Shown in pieces: positions 8,276 to 15,837 of a stretch of 64,000 nucleotides of DNA. This stretch comes from Phycisphaerae bacterium. GTDB taxonomy: Bacteria > Planctomycetota > Phycisphaerae > SM23-33. Made by a program: the position numbers and the translations under genes. Position 1 is the first letter of the stretch; each line of letters begins with the position of its first letter. The stretch is taken from the NCBI GenBank assembly GCA_018335035.1, contig JAGXKT010000003.1:78623-142622 (forward strand). Direction: 5' to 3'. The notes under the pieces were generated by a model. The model worked only from the letters and a program-made list of their open reading frames with translations, made no database searches and had not been told where the DNA came from.

Positions 8276-9169
8276 ATGCAGACGGCGTTGGAATGTATCC
8301 CCTGTTTCGCGCGGCAGGCGCTGGACGCCGCCCGCTTCGTCTCCGACGACGCGGCGCTGCACGAGCGCGTCCTGCGCGACGTGCTGCTAATGGCGGCGGA
8401 GATGGACCTGAGCCAATCGCCGCCGGTCATCGGCCAGAAGATCCACCGCGAACTACGGCGGCTGACCGGCGCGTCCGATCCCTACGCGAGGGTTAAGCGG
8501 CGTTTCAACCGCCTGGCGCTGGAGATGCTCCCGACCTGTCGTCGGCGCATCCAAGATGCAGACGATCCGCTGACGATGGCGTTGCGCCTGGCGATTGCCG
8601 GAAACGTCATCGACCTGGGCGTGGGCGTCGCCCTTGACGAAGAAACGGCCCGACAGGCGATGGAGCGCGTGCTGGACGAGCCGTTCCACGGCGTGGTGGA
8701 CGATTTCCGTGCGGCCGTCGAAGCCGCCGACGACATCCTTTACCTGGCCGACAACGCCGGCGAAATCGTCTTCGACCGGCTTTTGATCGAGCAATTGCCC
8801 GCCGAGCGGGTCACGGCGGTTGTACGCGGCGGGCCGGTGTTGAACGACGCGACGCGCGACGACGCCGAGGCGGCCGGGTTGCACGAACTTGTGGACGTCA
8901 TCGACAACGGCTCCGACGCCCCGGGCACGCTACTGAGCGATTGCAGCGAGCCGTTCCAACGCCGTTTCGCCGAGGCCGACTTGATCCTCGCCAAGGGGCA
9001 GGGCAACTTCGAGACATTGAGCGACGAGCCGGCGAACGTGTACTTCTTATTCAAAGCCAAATGCCCCGTGATCGCCGCGCGTGTCGGCCTGCCGGTCGGC
9101 ACGCACGTGGCGTTGCGGTCGCCGGCATACCACGTGCCGGCGGGAGGTGACCATCATGCCGGGATTTGA
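8276..9169 (+). CDS. DUF89 family protein (damage-control phosphatase-like)
   Basis: Protein of 297 residues of the prokaryotic DUF89 type. Seen: N-terminal ALECIPCFARQALDAAR with the CxxC of the microbial subfamily; core LADNAGEIVFDRLLIEQL with the metal-binding Asp-Asn; LILAKGQGNFETLSDEP near the C-terminus. DUF89 enzymes are metal-dependent phosphatases acting on damaged sugar phosphates and related metabolites; the substrate here is unknown. It starts 5 bases after the ORP-type gene, and its end overlaps the following DUF5320 gene by 14 bases, so it belongs to the sigma-54 operon. The ORF track shows a longer out-of-family N-terminus; the ATG at 8276 gives the expected family start although its ribosome binding site is weak. 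Confidence 0.85.
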   Translation: MQTALECIPCFARQALDAARFVSDDAALHERVLRDVLLMAAEMDLSQSPPVIGQKIHRELRRLTGASDPYARVKRRFNRLALEMLPTCRRRIQDADDPLTMALRLAIAGNVIDLGVGVALDEETARQAMERVLDEPFHGVVDDFRAAVEAADDILYLADNAGEIVFDRLLIEQLPAERVTAVVRGGPVLNDATRDDAEAAGLHELVDVIDNGSDAPGTLLSDCSEPFQRRFAEADLILAKGQGNFETLSDEPANVYFLFKAKCPVIAARVGLPVGTHVALRSPAYHVPAGGDHHAGI

Positions 9170-9377
9170 CGGAACCGGACCGCGGGGGAGCGGACCGATG
9201 AGCGGCGGCGGGCGGGGGTTTTGCGTCCAGCCGATCCCGCCGACCGGCGGGGCGCCCAACCCCGCCGCCGAACTGGCCGCCCTGCGTCAGCAGGCCAAGC
9301 AACTGGCCGCCGCCCTGAGCGAGATTCGCCGCCGAATCGACGCGCTGGACGCTCACGGGCACGCGGAGGCGCCATGA
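9156..9377 (+). CDS. DUF5320-type small protein
   Basis: Protein of 73 residues with the signature MPGFDGTGPRGSGPMSGGG at the N-terminus and a short coiled coil at the C-terminus (AELAALRQQAKQLAAALSEI). The start is set by GGGAGGTGA 5 bases upstream and by similarity to the gene at 5002-5394. It overlaps the DUF89 gene before it and shares ATGA with the Mrp gene after it, so it lies inside the operon. Function unknown; probably a partner of ORP or Mrp proteins. Confidence 0.82.
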   Translation: MPGFDGTGPRGSGPMSGGGRGFCVQPIPPTGGAPNPAAELAALRQQAKQLAAALSEIRRRIDALDAHGHAEAP

Positions 9378-10585
9378 CGGACTCGCCGACACAGTCGCCG
9401 CCGGATGACGCCCGCCGACAGGACCAGGCACGCCAGTTGAAGGCGCGGATGGCCCGCATTGGGCGTAAGCTGCTCGTGCTGTCCGGCAAGGGCGGCGTGG
9501 GCAAGAGCACCATCGCGACGCACCTGGCGGTCGCTCTGGGCGAGGCGGGCAAAACGGTCGGGCTGCTGGACGTGGACCTCCACGGGCCGAGCGTCGTCAA
9601 GATTCTCGGGCTGGAAGGACGGCGCATGGCGCCGTCCCCCAGCGGCGGCATCGCGCCCGTGCCGGCCGGAACGAATCTGTCCGTCGTCTCGATCGCGATG
9701 ATGCTCGAAGGCGGCGCCGACGCCGTCATCTGGCGCGGGCCGATGAAGTACAACGTCATCCGCCAGTTTCTCGCCGACGTGGCCTGGGGCGCGTTGGATT
9801 ACCTCGTGATCGATTCGCCCCCGGGCACGGGCGACGAGCCGCTGGCCGTGGCGCAGATGGTCGGCGACGGGGCGCAGGCGGTCGTGGTAACCACGCCGCA
9901 GGACCTCGCCGTTTCCGACGTGCGGCGGAGCGTGTCGTTCTGTCGCACGCTGAACCTGCCCGTCGCGGGGATCGTCGAGAACATGAGCCAAATGGTCTGC
10001 CCGCACTGCGGCGAGCGGATCGATCCATTCAAAACGGGCGGCGGCGAGGCGCTGGCCGGCGAGGTGGGCGTCCCCTTCCTCGGGCGCGTGCCGCTGGACC
10101 CGCAGATCGTCCTCACCGGCGACAGCGGAACGACGGCACACGCCGGCGGCGCCGGCCCGGCCGCGGCAGCACTGACCGCCGTCGTCCAATCCATCCAGGC
10201 CGCCCAGCGCACCGCGCCGCCGGCACAACCTCAGGAGAGCCACACGATGACAATCGCCATTCCCCTCGCCAACGGTCAACTCGCGATGCACTTCGGGCAC
10301 TGCGAGCAGTTTGCCCTCATTGACGCTGACGCCGATGCCAAGTCCGTCACGAACACGCGATACGTCACCCCGCCGCCACACGAACCCGGCGTGCTGCCCC
10401 GCTGGCTGGGCGAGCAGGGCGCCGAGGTCATCATCACAGGCGGCATGGGCCGACGCGCCCAGGCGCTGTTCGCCCAAAGCGGCATCCGGGTCGTCGTCGG
10501 CGCGACGCCGGCGCCGCCCGAGGACGTCGCGGCCGCCTATCTCGCCGGAACGCTGGAAACGGGCGACAATGTCTGCGACCACTGA
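9374..10585 (+). CDS. Mrp/NBP35-type ATPase fused to a NifX/ORP domain (MrpORP-like)
   Basis: Fusion of 403 residues. Residues 1-280 are an Mrp/NBP35 Fe-S carrier ATPase: SGKGGVGKSTI near 37, DLHGPSVVKILGLEG, VIDSPPGTGDEPLAV, and the CxxC cluster ligands in MVCPHCGERIDPF. Residues 292-403 are a NifX/ORP domain (MTIAIPLANGQLAMHFGHC...GTLETGDNVCDH). Mrp proteins carry [4Fe-4S] clusters for transfer; the Mrp-ORP fusion is known from sulfate reducers' ORP operons. The start overlaps the preceding stop (ATGA). An internal AGGAG plus ATG stands exactly at the domain border, so a free NifX domain may also be made. The following gene starts 17 bases before this one ends. Confidence 0.93.
   Translation: MTDSPTQSPPDDARRQDQARQLKARMARIGRKLLVLSGKGGVGKSTIATHLAVALGEAGKTVGLLDVDLHGPSVVKILGLEGRRMAPSPSGGIAPVPAGTNLSVVSIAMMLEGGADAVIWRGPMKYNVIRQFLADVAWGALDYLVIDSPPGTGDEPLAVAQMVGDGAQAVVVTTPQDLAVSDVRRSVSFCRTLNLPVAGIVENMSQMVCPHCGERIDPFKTGGGEALAGEVGVPFLGRVPLDPQIVLTGDSGTTAHAGGAGPAAAALTAVVQSIQAAQRTAPPAQPQESHTMTIAIPLANGQLAMHFGHCEQFALIDADADAKSVTNTRYVTPPPHEPGVLPRWLGEQGAEVIITGGMGRRAQALFAQSGIRVVVGATPAPPEDVAAAYLAGTLETGDNVCDH
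10233..10249 (+). promoter_or_regulatory. Internal ribosome binding site and ATG at the Mrp/NifX domain border
   Basis: AGGAGAG lies 7 bases before an in-frame ATG that begins the NifX/ORP part of the fusion (MTIAIPLANGQ). Spacing is ideal, better than for several true starts in this operon. It would give a free 112-residue protein, or it is a relic of two formerly separate genes. Confidence 0.55.
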
Positions 10586-11012
10586 CACCCGACCGGACGC
10601 GGGGCTGCTCGAACGCATGCGCGCGGCGCATCACGCCGGCTGTGTCGTCTGCGGGCGGCTGCGCGACGGCGGGCTGGGCCTGCGCGTCCGGCTGCGCGAC
10701 GACGGCAGCGTCGCCGGCACCGTCCGGCCGAGCGATGATCTGGCCGGGTATGCCGGTCTGCTGCACGGCGGCGTGATTTCGGCGCTGGTCGACTGCGCGA
10801 TGACGAACTGCCTGTTCGCCCACGGCGTCGCGGCCGTCACGGCCGAGTTGAACGTGAGGTTCCGGCATCCGGTCGCATCGGATACGCTATTGACCGTGGC
10901 CGCCAGCGTCACGCGCCGCTCAGCCCCGCTGTACGTCGCCCGCGCGGAGCTGAGCCAGGGCGGACAGGTCAAGGCCACCGCCTGCGGGAAGTTCATGGAA
11001 ATGTCGCGATGA
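10569..11012 (+). CDS. Hotdog-fold thioesterase-like protein (PaaI/YbgC type)
   Basis: Protein of 147 residues with a single hotdog fold: GYAGLLHGGVISALVDCAMTNCL (helix with the HGG and Asp typical of PaaI-type acyl-CoA thioesterases), then VTAELNVRFRHPV and a C-terminal strand pair. Two cysteines, CVVCG, sit in the N-terminal lead. Family members hydrolyse acyl-CoA thioesters; the substrate is not evident, and the ORP neighbourhood does not suggest one. It overlaps the Mrp fusion by 17 bases and the AAA+ gene by ATGA, so it is firmly inside the sigma-54 operon. Confidence 0.85.
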   Translation: MSATTDTRPDAGLLERMRAAHHAGCVVCGRLRDGGLGLRVRLRDDGSVAGTVRPSDDLAGYAGLLHGGVISALVDCAMTNCLFAHGVAAVTAELNVRFRHPVASDTLLTVAASVTRRSAPLYVARAELSQGGQVKATACGKFMEMSR

Positions 11013-11872
11013 GCACGAGCCACCACGAGACCATCGACCAATTCCGCATCGGGCAGAAGCCCAACTACATCGCACAGGACGACGAGGAGGTCATCTTCCG
11101 GACGGCGTTCGCGGCGAAGATCCCGCTGATTCTCAAGGGCCCGACCGGCTGCGGCAAGACGCGGTTCATCGAGCACATGGCCCACGAGCTGTCGCTGCCG
11201 CTGGTGACGGTCTCCTGCCACGAAGACCTCACGGCGGCCGACCTGGTCGGGCGATATCTGTTCAAGCGGGACGAGATGGTCTGGCAGGACGGCCCGCTGA
11301 CGCTGGCGGTCCGCCACGGGGGCATCTGCTACCTGGACGAGATCGTCGAGGCCCGCAAAGACACGACCGTCATCATCCATTCGCTGACGGACGACCGGCG
11401 GATGCTGTACGTGGACAAGACCGGCGAGGTGGTCCGCGCCCACCCGAATTTCATGATGGTCCTGAGCTACAACCCGGGCTACCAGAGCATCGTCAAGGAC
11501 CTCAAGCACTCCACCAAGCAGCGGTTCGCCAGCGTCAGCTTCACGCATCCGCCGGCGGACGTCGAGACGCGGATCATCGCCACCGAGACCGGGCTGAACG
11601 ACGACGACAGCCGAAAGCTCGCCGAGATGGGCACCAAGGTGCGGCAGTTGACCGGCTACGGACTGGACGAGGGCGTCTCGACACGGCTGCTGGTGTACGT
11701 CGGGCGCCTGGTCACCGGCGGGCTGGACCCCGTCGAGGCCTGCCGCGCCGCCGTGACCCACACGCTGACCGAAGAGCGCGAGGTCGCCCGGTCCATCGAG
11801 GACATCGTGCAACTGTACTTCGGCGAAATCACGGCCGAAGAGAATGGCGAACCAAGCTCGAAGTCAGAATGA
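11009..11872 (+). CDS. MoxR-type AAA+ ATPase of the CbbQ/NirQ/NorQ family
   Basis: Protein of 287 residues. Seen: Walker A GPTGCGKTRF near 45; the family marker VSCHEDLTAADLVGRYLFK; Walker B GGICYLDEIVEAR; MVLSYNPGYQSIVKDLKHST with the sensor and arginine-finger region. CbbQ, NirQ and NorQ are hexameric AAA+ motors that work with a VWA protein (CbbO/NorD) to activate a metalloenzyme, for example iron insertion into nitric oxide reductase or Rubisco activation. Neither of those enzymes is in the window, and the VWA partner is the next gene. It overlaps the thioesterase-like gene (ATGA). Inference: a metal-insertion or remodelling chaperone for a product of the ORP operon. Confidence 0.93.
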   Translation: MSTSHHETIDQFRIGQKPNYIAQDDEEVIFRTAFAAKIPLILKGPTGCGKTRFIEHMAHELSLPLVTVSCHEDLTAADLVGRYLFKRDEMVWQDGPLTLAVRHGGICYLDEIVEARKDTTVIIHSLTDDRRMLYVDKTGEVVRAHPNFMMVLSYNPGYQSIVKDLKHSTKQRFASVSFTHPPADVETRIIATETGLNDDDSRKLAEMGTKVRQLTGYGLDEGVSTRLLVYVGRLVTGGLDPVEACRAAVTHTLTEEREVARSIEDIVQLYFGEITAEENGEPSSKSE

Positions 11873-11890
11873 CACACCGCACGCGCCGGC

Positions 11891-11921
11891 ATTCGTCATT
11901 CGCCCTTCGCCATTCGTCATT
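11891..11921. repeat. Degenerate heptamer tandem repeat (ATTCGTC unit)
   Basis: About four 7-base units (ATTCGTC, ATTCGCC, CTTCGCC, ATTCGTC) fill the 57-base gap between the NorQ-like and NorD-like genes. It is one of several CG-core short tandem repeats in intergenic spaces of this window. Confidence 0.75.
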
Positions 11922-11929
11922 AGCAGACC

Positions 11930-14233
11930 ATGCCTTCCTCCAAACGCCAACGCTATCACGGCTTTGAGCTGACCAGCGTCTGCTGGGGCTATCGCGACCT
12001 GTTCGAGCGGACGATCGAGGGGCTGTTCGCGCAGGGCGCGATCGGCCCGGAGCGGCGCGAGGTCACCGAGACGGTCTTCGAGACGCTCAAGCAGGCCGAC
12101 CAGGGCTGCTACGATCACGTACTCAAGGAGTTCCTCGCCGCGCTGAATCCGCGAACGCGCTGGCTGCTCGACCTGCCGGCCGTCTTCACCGACGTGGTCG
12201 CCCTCGGCTGGCAGCTTGCCCGCAAGCGACTGCACTACGGCATCCGCTACTTCGAGACGCTCGGCGCCGGCGGCTTCGGCGATTCGCCCGAGCAGGTCCG
12301 GCTGCTGCTGCGTACCCTGCGCCGACTGGCGGCAATCGACGACGATCTGGCGCTGGCCTTCCTGAGCGGCCACCGCACGCTGATCGACCGACTCAAGCCG
12401 GGCGAGTTGGAAATGTACATCCGCGCCGGCGTCGACATCTACCGGCGCAACAAGCCCGCGGGACGGGCCTTCATGGCCACCGCGCTCAAGAGCTCCGAGA
12501 TCTACATCGCCGCCATCACCCGCGAATGCCGCCTCGAGGCCGTCCAGGCCTCACTGGGCGGGCTCGTCGGCGCGCTGACCGGGCGGCGCATGGAGGTTAC
12601 AGATCTCGGCCGGCTCGATTCCGACGACCTGATCGAGCGCGGCTCGACCGTCGTCTGCATCGGCGGCTGGCTCCACCTGCCGCACCGCGTTCGCGATTTC
12701 GACACGGCGCGGGCCAATCGCGCGTGGTACACGCTGGCTGCGGTCGCCGCCGCCGGCGCGATCGCGACCGACAGCTTCCCGCGGATCCACGGGCACCCGC
12801 GCTACCGGACCTGCCGCAACGTCGCCGGCAGCGAGTTGTGGCGGGTCAACCTGTTCCAGATCACCGAATACGTCCGCGTGTTGGCGTGGATACGCCGCCG
12901 CTGGCCCGGCGCCCGGCGGCTGATCGAGTGGGCGCTGCGCCACGAGGGGCAACACGCCCGCGCGTCCGGGGAGGCCGACGGGCTCTTTCTCGACGCGGCC
13001 GGCGACGTCGAGACCGCCGCGGCGCGGCTCGTGGCGGACGCGGCCGACGCGTCTGCAAACCTGTTCGACACGGCCGGGCGGCTGGGCGAGCCGTGGGCGC
13101 AGCGCCTCTGCGAGCTCGTGCCTGCCCTGGCATCGGTGCCACTGGCGCCGCCGACGTTCCTGCCGGACTTTCTGTTTCCCGCGTCGTTGTCGGCACCGCC
13201 GCGGGATTCGCTGGTCGCCGACCTCAAGCAAGCCGCCCGTGCCGGGACGCGCCGGAATGAGCGCGGGCCGGCCGAGGACGCCGCTTCCCGCGCCGTCGCC
13301 GACGAGGATACGGCGGACGCCGAAGCCGACGAACCGGCGCCCGTTGAGGCCGCGCATCTTTACGACGAGTGGAGCCAGGACGACAACGACTACTACCGGA
13401 ACTACTGTCGCGTGTACGAACGGCGCGTCGAGCCGCCGGTCCGCCCGTCGGTACCGGACAACGTGATGTCCGAGGCACGCAAGATACGGCGTGTCTTCGA
13501 GCGGCTCAAGCCGGACCTGGCCCGCAAAGAAAAGCGCCTCCGCGACGGTGACGTGATCAACCCGGACCTCCTGCTGGACTACCTGATTCGGCGGCGCCGC
13601 GAGCCGGCGCCACGGGTCAACTTCTACGAGAAGCCGCGGATCGCGCGTCGCGACCTGGCCGTCGTCATCCTGCTCGACGTCAGCGGCTCGACCGGGGAGA
13701 TGCTCGCCGAGAAAAGGCCAATCATCGACATCGAAAAGCACGCGGCGTTGATTCTCGGACAGGGTCTGGCATCGCTGGGCGACCGCTTTGCCGTCTGTGG
13801 CTTCAGCTCCAGCGGGCGCGACAACTGCCTGTACCACGTGTTCAAGGACTTCGGCGACGCATGGGACCGCGCCGCGGCCGGATGCGTGATGGCGGCCGCG
13901 CCGGGAAACTCCACGCGGATCGGTCCGGCGTTGCGGCACGCCGGCTGGAAGCTGGAACAGCTATCGTCCCGCCGACGGCTGATCGTGTTGATCACGGACG
14001 GGCGCCCCATGGACAGCGGCTACGACCCCAACACGCGTTACGCCCAGCACGACGTGCGCATGGCCTGTGAGGAGAACGCGCGCAGGTGCGTCCAGACGCT
14101 GGGCGTATCCACCGAGGTCAACAGCGTCGCGGACATGGAGATCATGTTCCCCCAGCGGCGGTTCGTGATCTTGCCGGACCTGAGCGCCCTGCCGCGCGTG
14201 CTGCCGCGCCTGTACGTCAAGCTCACCGCGTGA
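11930..14233 (+). CDS. VWA-domain protein of the NorD/CbbO type, partner of the AAA+ ATPase
   Basis: Protein of 767 residues. The long N-terminal part (1-450) is helical and family-specific. An acidic linker at about 430-480 includes DEDTADAEADEP. The C-terminal von Willebrand factor A domain (about 560-765) has an intact MIDAS: ILLDVSGSTGE, the Thr in NSTRIGPALR and the Asp in VLITDGRPMD. NorD and CbbO proteins dock AAA+ hexamers to their metalloenzyme clients. It follows the AAA+ gene after 57 bases of repeat; the start lacks a strong ribosome binding site. It is the last gene of the right operon, with a convergent gene 16 bases beyond. Client unknown; the ORP/NifX proteins are candidates (inference). 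Confidence 0.9.
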   Translation: MPSSKRQRYHGFELTSVCWGYRDLFERTIEGLFAQGAIGPERREVTETVFETLKQADQGCYDHVLKEFLAALNPRTRWLLDLPAVFTDVVALGWQLARKRLHYGIRYFETLGAGGFGDSPEQVRLLLRTLRRLAAIDDDLALAFLSGHRTLIDRLKPGELEMYIRAGVDIYRRNKPAGRAFMATALKSSEIYIAAITRECRLEAVQASLGGLVGALTGRRMEVTDLGRLDSDDLIERGSTVVCIGGWLHLPHRVRDFDTARANRAWYTLAAVAAAGAIATDSFPRIHGHPRYRTCRNVAGSELWRVNLFQITEYVRVLAWIRRRWPGARRLIEWALRHEGQHARASGEADGLFLDAAGDVETAAARLVADAADASANLFDTAGRLGEPWAQRLCELVPALASVPLAPPTFLPDFLFPASLSAPPRDSLVADLKQAARAGTRRNERGPAEDAASRAVADEDTADAEADEPAPVEAAHLYDEWSQDDNDYYRNYCRVYERRVEPPVRPSVPDNVMSEARKIRRVFERLKPDLARKEKRLRDGDVINPDLLLDYLIRRRREPAPRVNFYEKPRIARRDLAVVILLDVSGSTGEMLAEKRPIIDIEKHAALILGQGLASLGDRFAVCGFSSSGRDNCLYHVFKDFGDAWDRAAAGCVMAAAPGNSTRIGPALRHAGWKLEQLSSRRRLIVLITDGRPMDSGYDPNTRYAQHDVRMACEENARRCVQTLGVSTEVNSVADMEIMFPQRRFVILPDLSALPRVLPRLYVKLTA

Positions 14234-14249
14234 GGTGCCGCGGGACGCT

Positions 14250-14819
14250 TCAGCGGACGGCCGCTTCGATTCGTGCGATCAGGTCGGCCGGGTCCAGCGG
14301 CTTGGACAGACACGCCATCGCGCCGCAGGCGACAATTTCCGCGGCGACCTGCTCGTTGCAATCGGCCGTCATCGCCAACACGGTCGTCTGGCCGTTGTCC
14401 GACGCCCGTGCCTTGATGCGGCGACACACCTCGAAGCCGTCCAGGCCGGGCAGGCGGATGTCGAGCAGCACCACACCAGGGCGCTCGGCACCGAAGATCT
14501 CCCCGGCCGAGAAGCCGTCATACGCCTGGAGTACTTCGTATTCCGGATGGGCGTCCCGGATCTCGGCCGTCAGCCACGAAACAACGTCGGTCTCGTCGTC
14601 GACGATCAGGATCTTCGGGGCGGCGTTCTTCTGCAGCTCCGGCGGAATGGGTAGCCCCTGACGCTTGAGAAAGGCGACCACGTCTTTGGCCGCCACGCGC
14701 CGATGCCCGCCCGGCGTTCGCCCGGCCTTGAGTTGACCCTTGTCAATCCACTTGGCGACCGAGCCGACCGAAACGTGCAGCAACTTCGCAACCGCTGTTG
14801 TCGAAAGAAGCTTGCTCAT
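14250..14819 (-). CDS. Excisionase/MerR-type HTH fused to a response-regulator receiver
   Basis: Protein of 189 residues. An N-terminal DNA-binding HTH of the excisionase/MerR type (about 3-55: LSTTAVAKLLHVSVGSVAKWIDKGQL...RTPGGHRRVAAKDV) is followed by a receiver (about 70-187: ILIVDDETDVV, phosphoacceptor in VVLLDIRLPGLDG, CLSKPLDPADL). The order, HTH first and REC last, is the reverse of classical OmpR or NarL regulators. Probably a transcriptional response regulator or a signalling adaptor; the targets are unknown. It is the leftmost member of the signalling island and convergent with the NorD-like gene. Confidence 0.88.
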   Translation of the reverse strand: MSKLLSTTAVAKLLHVSVGSVAKWIDKGQLKAGRTPGGHRRVAAKDVVAFLKRQGLPIPPELQKNAAPKILIVDDETDVVSWLTAEIRDAHPEYEVLQAYDGFSAGEIFGAERPGVVLLDIRLPGLDGFEVCRRIKARASDNGQTTVLAMTADCNEQVAAEIVACGAMACLSKPLDPADLIARIEAAVR

Positions 14820-14868
14820 GCTGTCTGTCCGCCACTCGACGTGTATGCCCCCCTGTCGCTCGATAAAC

Positions 14869-14899
14869 TGCTTACCAGCATACAGAAATAGCCTGTCAA
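14869..14899 (-). promoter_or_regulatory. Possible promoter for the HTH-REC gene
   Basis: On the minus strand a perfect -35 TTGACA stands 19 bases before TAAGCA, about 50 bases upstream of the ATG at 14819. The spacer is two bases longer than at the other promoters in the window, so this is weak. Confidence 0.3.
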
Positions 14900-14934
14900 A
14901 GGAACCCCTTTAGCAATTCTTCACAACCAGGGAA

Positions 14935-14955
14935 CCCCCGCCTTTCGGCAAGGGG
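14935..14955 (-). terminator. Candidate terminator hairpin after the GGDEF gene
   Basis: On the minus strand CCCCTTGCC-GAAA-GGCGGGGG forms a GC-rich stem with a GAAA tetraloop, beginning 7 bases after the stop of the diguanylate cyclase gene. Only a short T-run follows, so factor-independent termination is not certain. Confidence 0.4.
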
Positions 14956-14961
14956 AATTCT

Positions 14962-15837
14962 TCATCCAAGACTGACGGCGTTGCGCCCCGATTCCTTGGC
15001 TCCATACAGGGCCTTGTCGGCCTGTGCGAGTAGATCCTCCGGCGTCTCGACACCGATCGAGTCCGCGACGCCGAAGCTGATCGTGACACCCACGGACTGA
15101 TTTTCGGCCGAGACGCCGACGGACTCAACGTTCTTTCTGCATCGTTCCGCCAGCGCCCAGGCGTGCTCGGCCGTGGTGTCCGGCACGAGCACGGCGAACT
15201 CCTCGCCGCCGTAGCGCGCGGGCAGATCCATCTCGCGGCATTCGCCCGCGATGGCTCGCGCCACGGCCTGGAGCACCTTGTCGCCCACGGGATGTCCATA
15301 CTGGTCGTTGACGTTCTTGAAGTGATCGATATCGCCCAGCGCGAAGGCCAACACGCTTCCCTGGCGTTGCGCGCGGGACCATTCGGTACGCAGATGCCGT
15401 TCCAGCCCGCGTCGGTTGGCGACGCCCGTCAGCGGATCGATCTGCGCGTACTCGGCCAGCATGTCCTGCAAGCGCTTGGTCCGCAGCGCGGCACGTACCC
15501 GCGCCCGCAACTCGAACGCGTCAAACGGCTTGGTGATGTAATCCACCGCGCCGTAGTCCAGCCCCTTGACCTTGTCGGCCGTGTCCGTCGAACCGGACAG
15601 GAAGATCACCGGAATGCGTCCGAGGTCCTGGTCGCCTTGAAGCTGATTGCAGATGACGAACCCCGACCGGCCCGGCATGTCGATATCCAGCAACACCAGG
15701 TCCGGCGTCTCGCGACGGACCGCTTCGACGGCCGTGGTCGCATCGCTGTGCGAGACGATGTCCAACTCCTCCGGCTTTAATCGCACGCGGGCGATCGCCA
15801 GAGCGTCGGGATCGTCATCGATGATCAGAACCTTCAC
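14962..15837 (-). CDS. Response regulator diguanylate cyclase (REC-GGDEF)
   Basis: Protein of 291 residues that should make cyclic di-GMP from two GTP when its receiver is phosphorylated. Seen: receiver at 1-120 (VLIIDDDPDA, phosphoacceptor in LVLLDIDMPGRSG, YITKPFDA) and GGDEF domain at about 130-290 with active site RYGGEEFAVLV. The RxxD inhibitory site (REMD) stands five residues before it, so product inhibition is likely. The start is GTG at 15837, forming GTGA with the stop of the upstream hybrid kinase and preceded by GGAG; the track start is too far upstream. Translational coupling suggests the kinase is its phosphodonor. An HD-GYP enzyme that would break the product down is encoded at 23242. 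Confidence 0.93.
   Translation of the reverse strand: MKVLIIDDDPDALAIARVRLKPEELDIVSHSDATTAVEAVRRETPDLVLLDIDMPGRSGFVICNQLQGDQDLGRIPVIFLSGSTDTADKVKGLDYGAVDYITKPFDAFELRARVRAALRTKRLQDMLAEYAQIDPLTGVANRRGLERHLRTEWSRAQRQGSVLAFALGDIDHFKNVNDQYGHPVGDKVLQAVARAIAGECREMDLPARYGGEEFAVLVPDTTAEHAWALAERCRKNVESVGVSAENQSVGVTISFGVADSIGVETPEDLLAQADKALYGAKESGRNAVSLG

Noticed and set aside
2509-10585. Nitrogen-fixation (nif) cluster suggested by several NifX-type proteins
   Set aside because: No nifH, nifD, nifK, nifB or nifE/N; the Mrp-NifX fusion, MinD-ferredoxin ATPases and DUF5320 proteins fit an ORP system better.
11009-14233. Denitrification or Rubisco activation locus suggested by NorQ/NorD-type genes
   Set aside because: No norB/norC, nirS or Rubisco gene in the window; the pair is embedded in the ORP operon instead.
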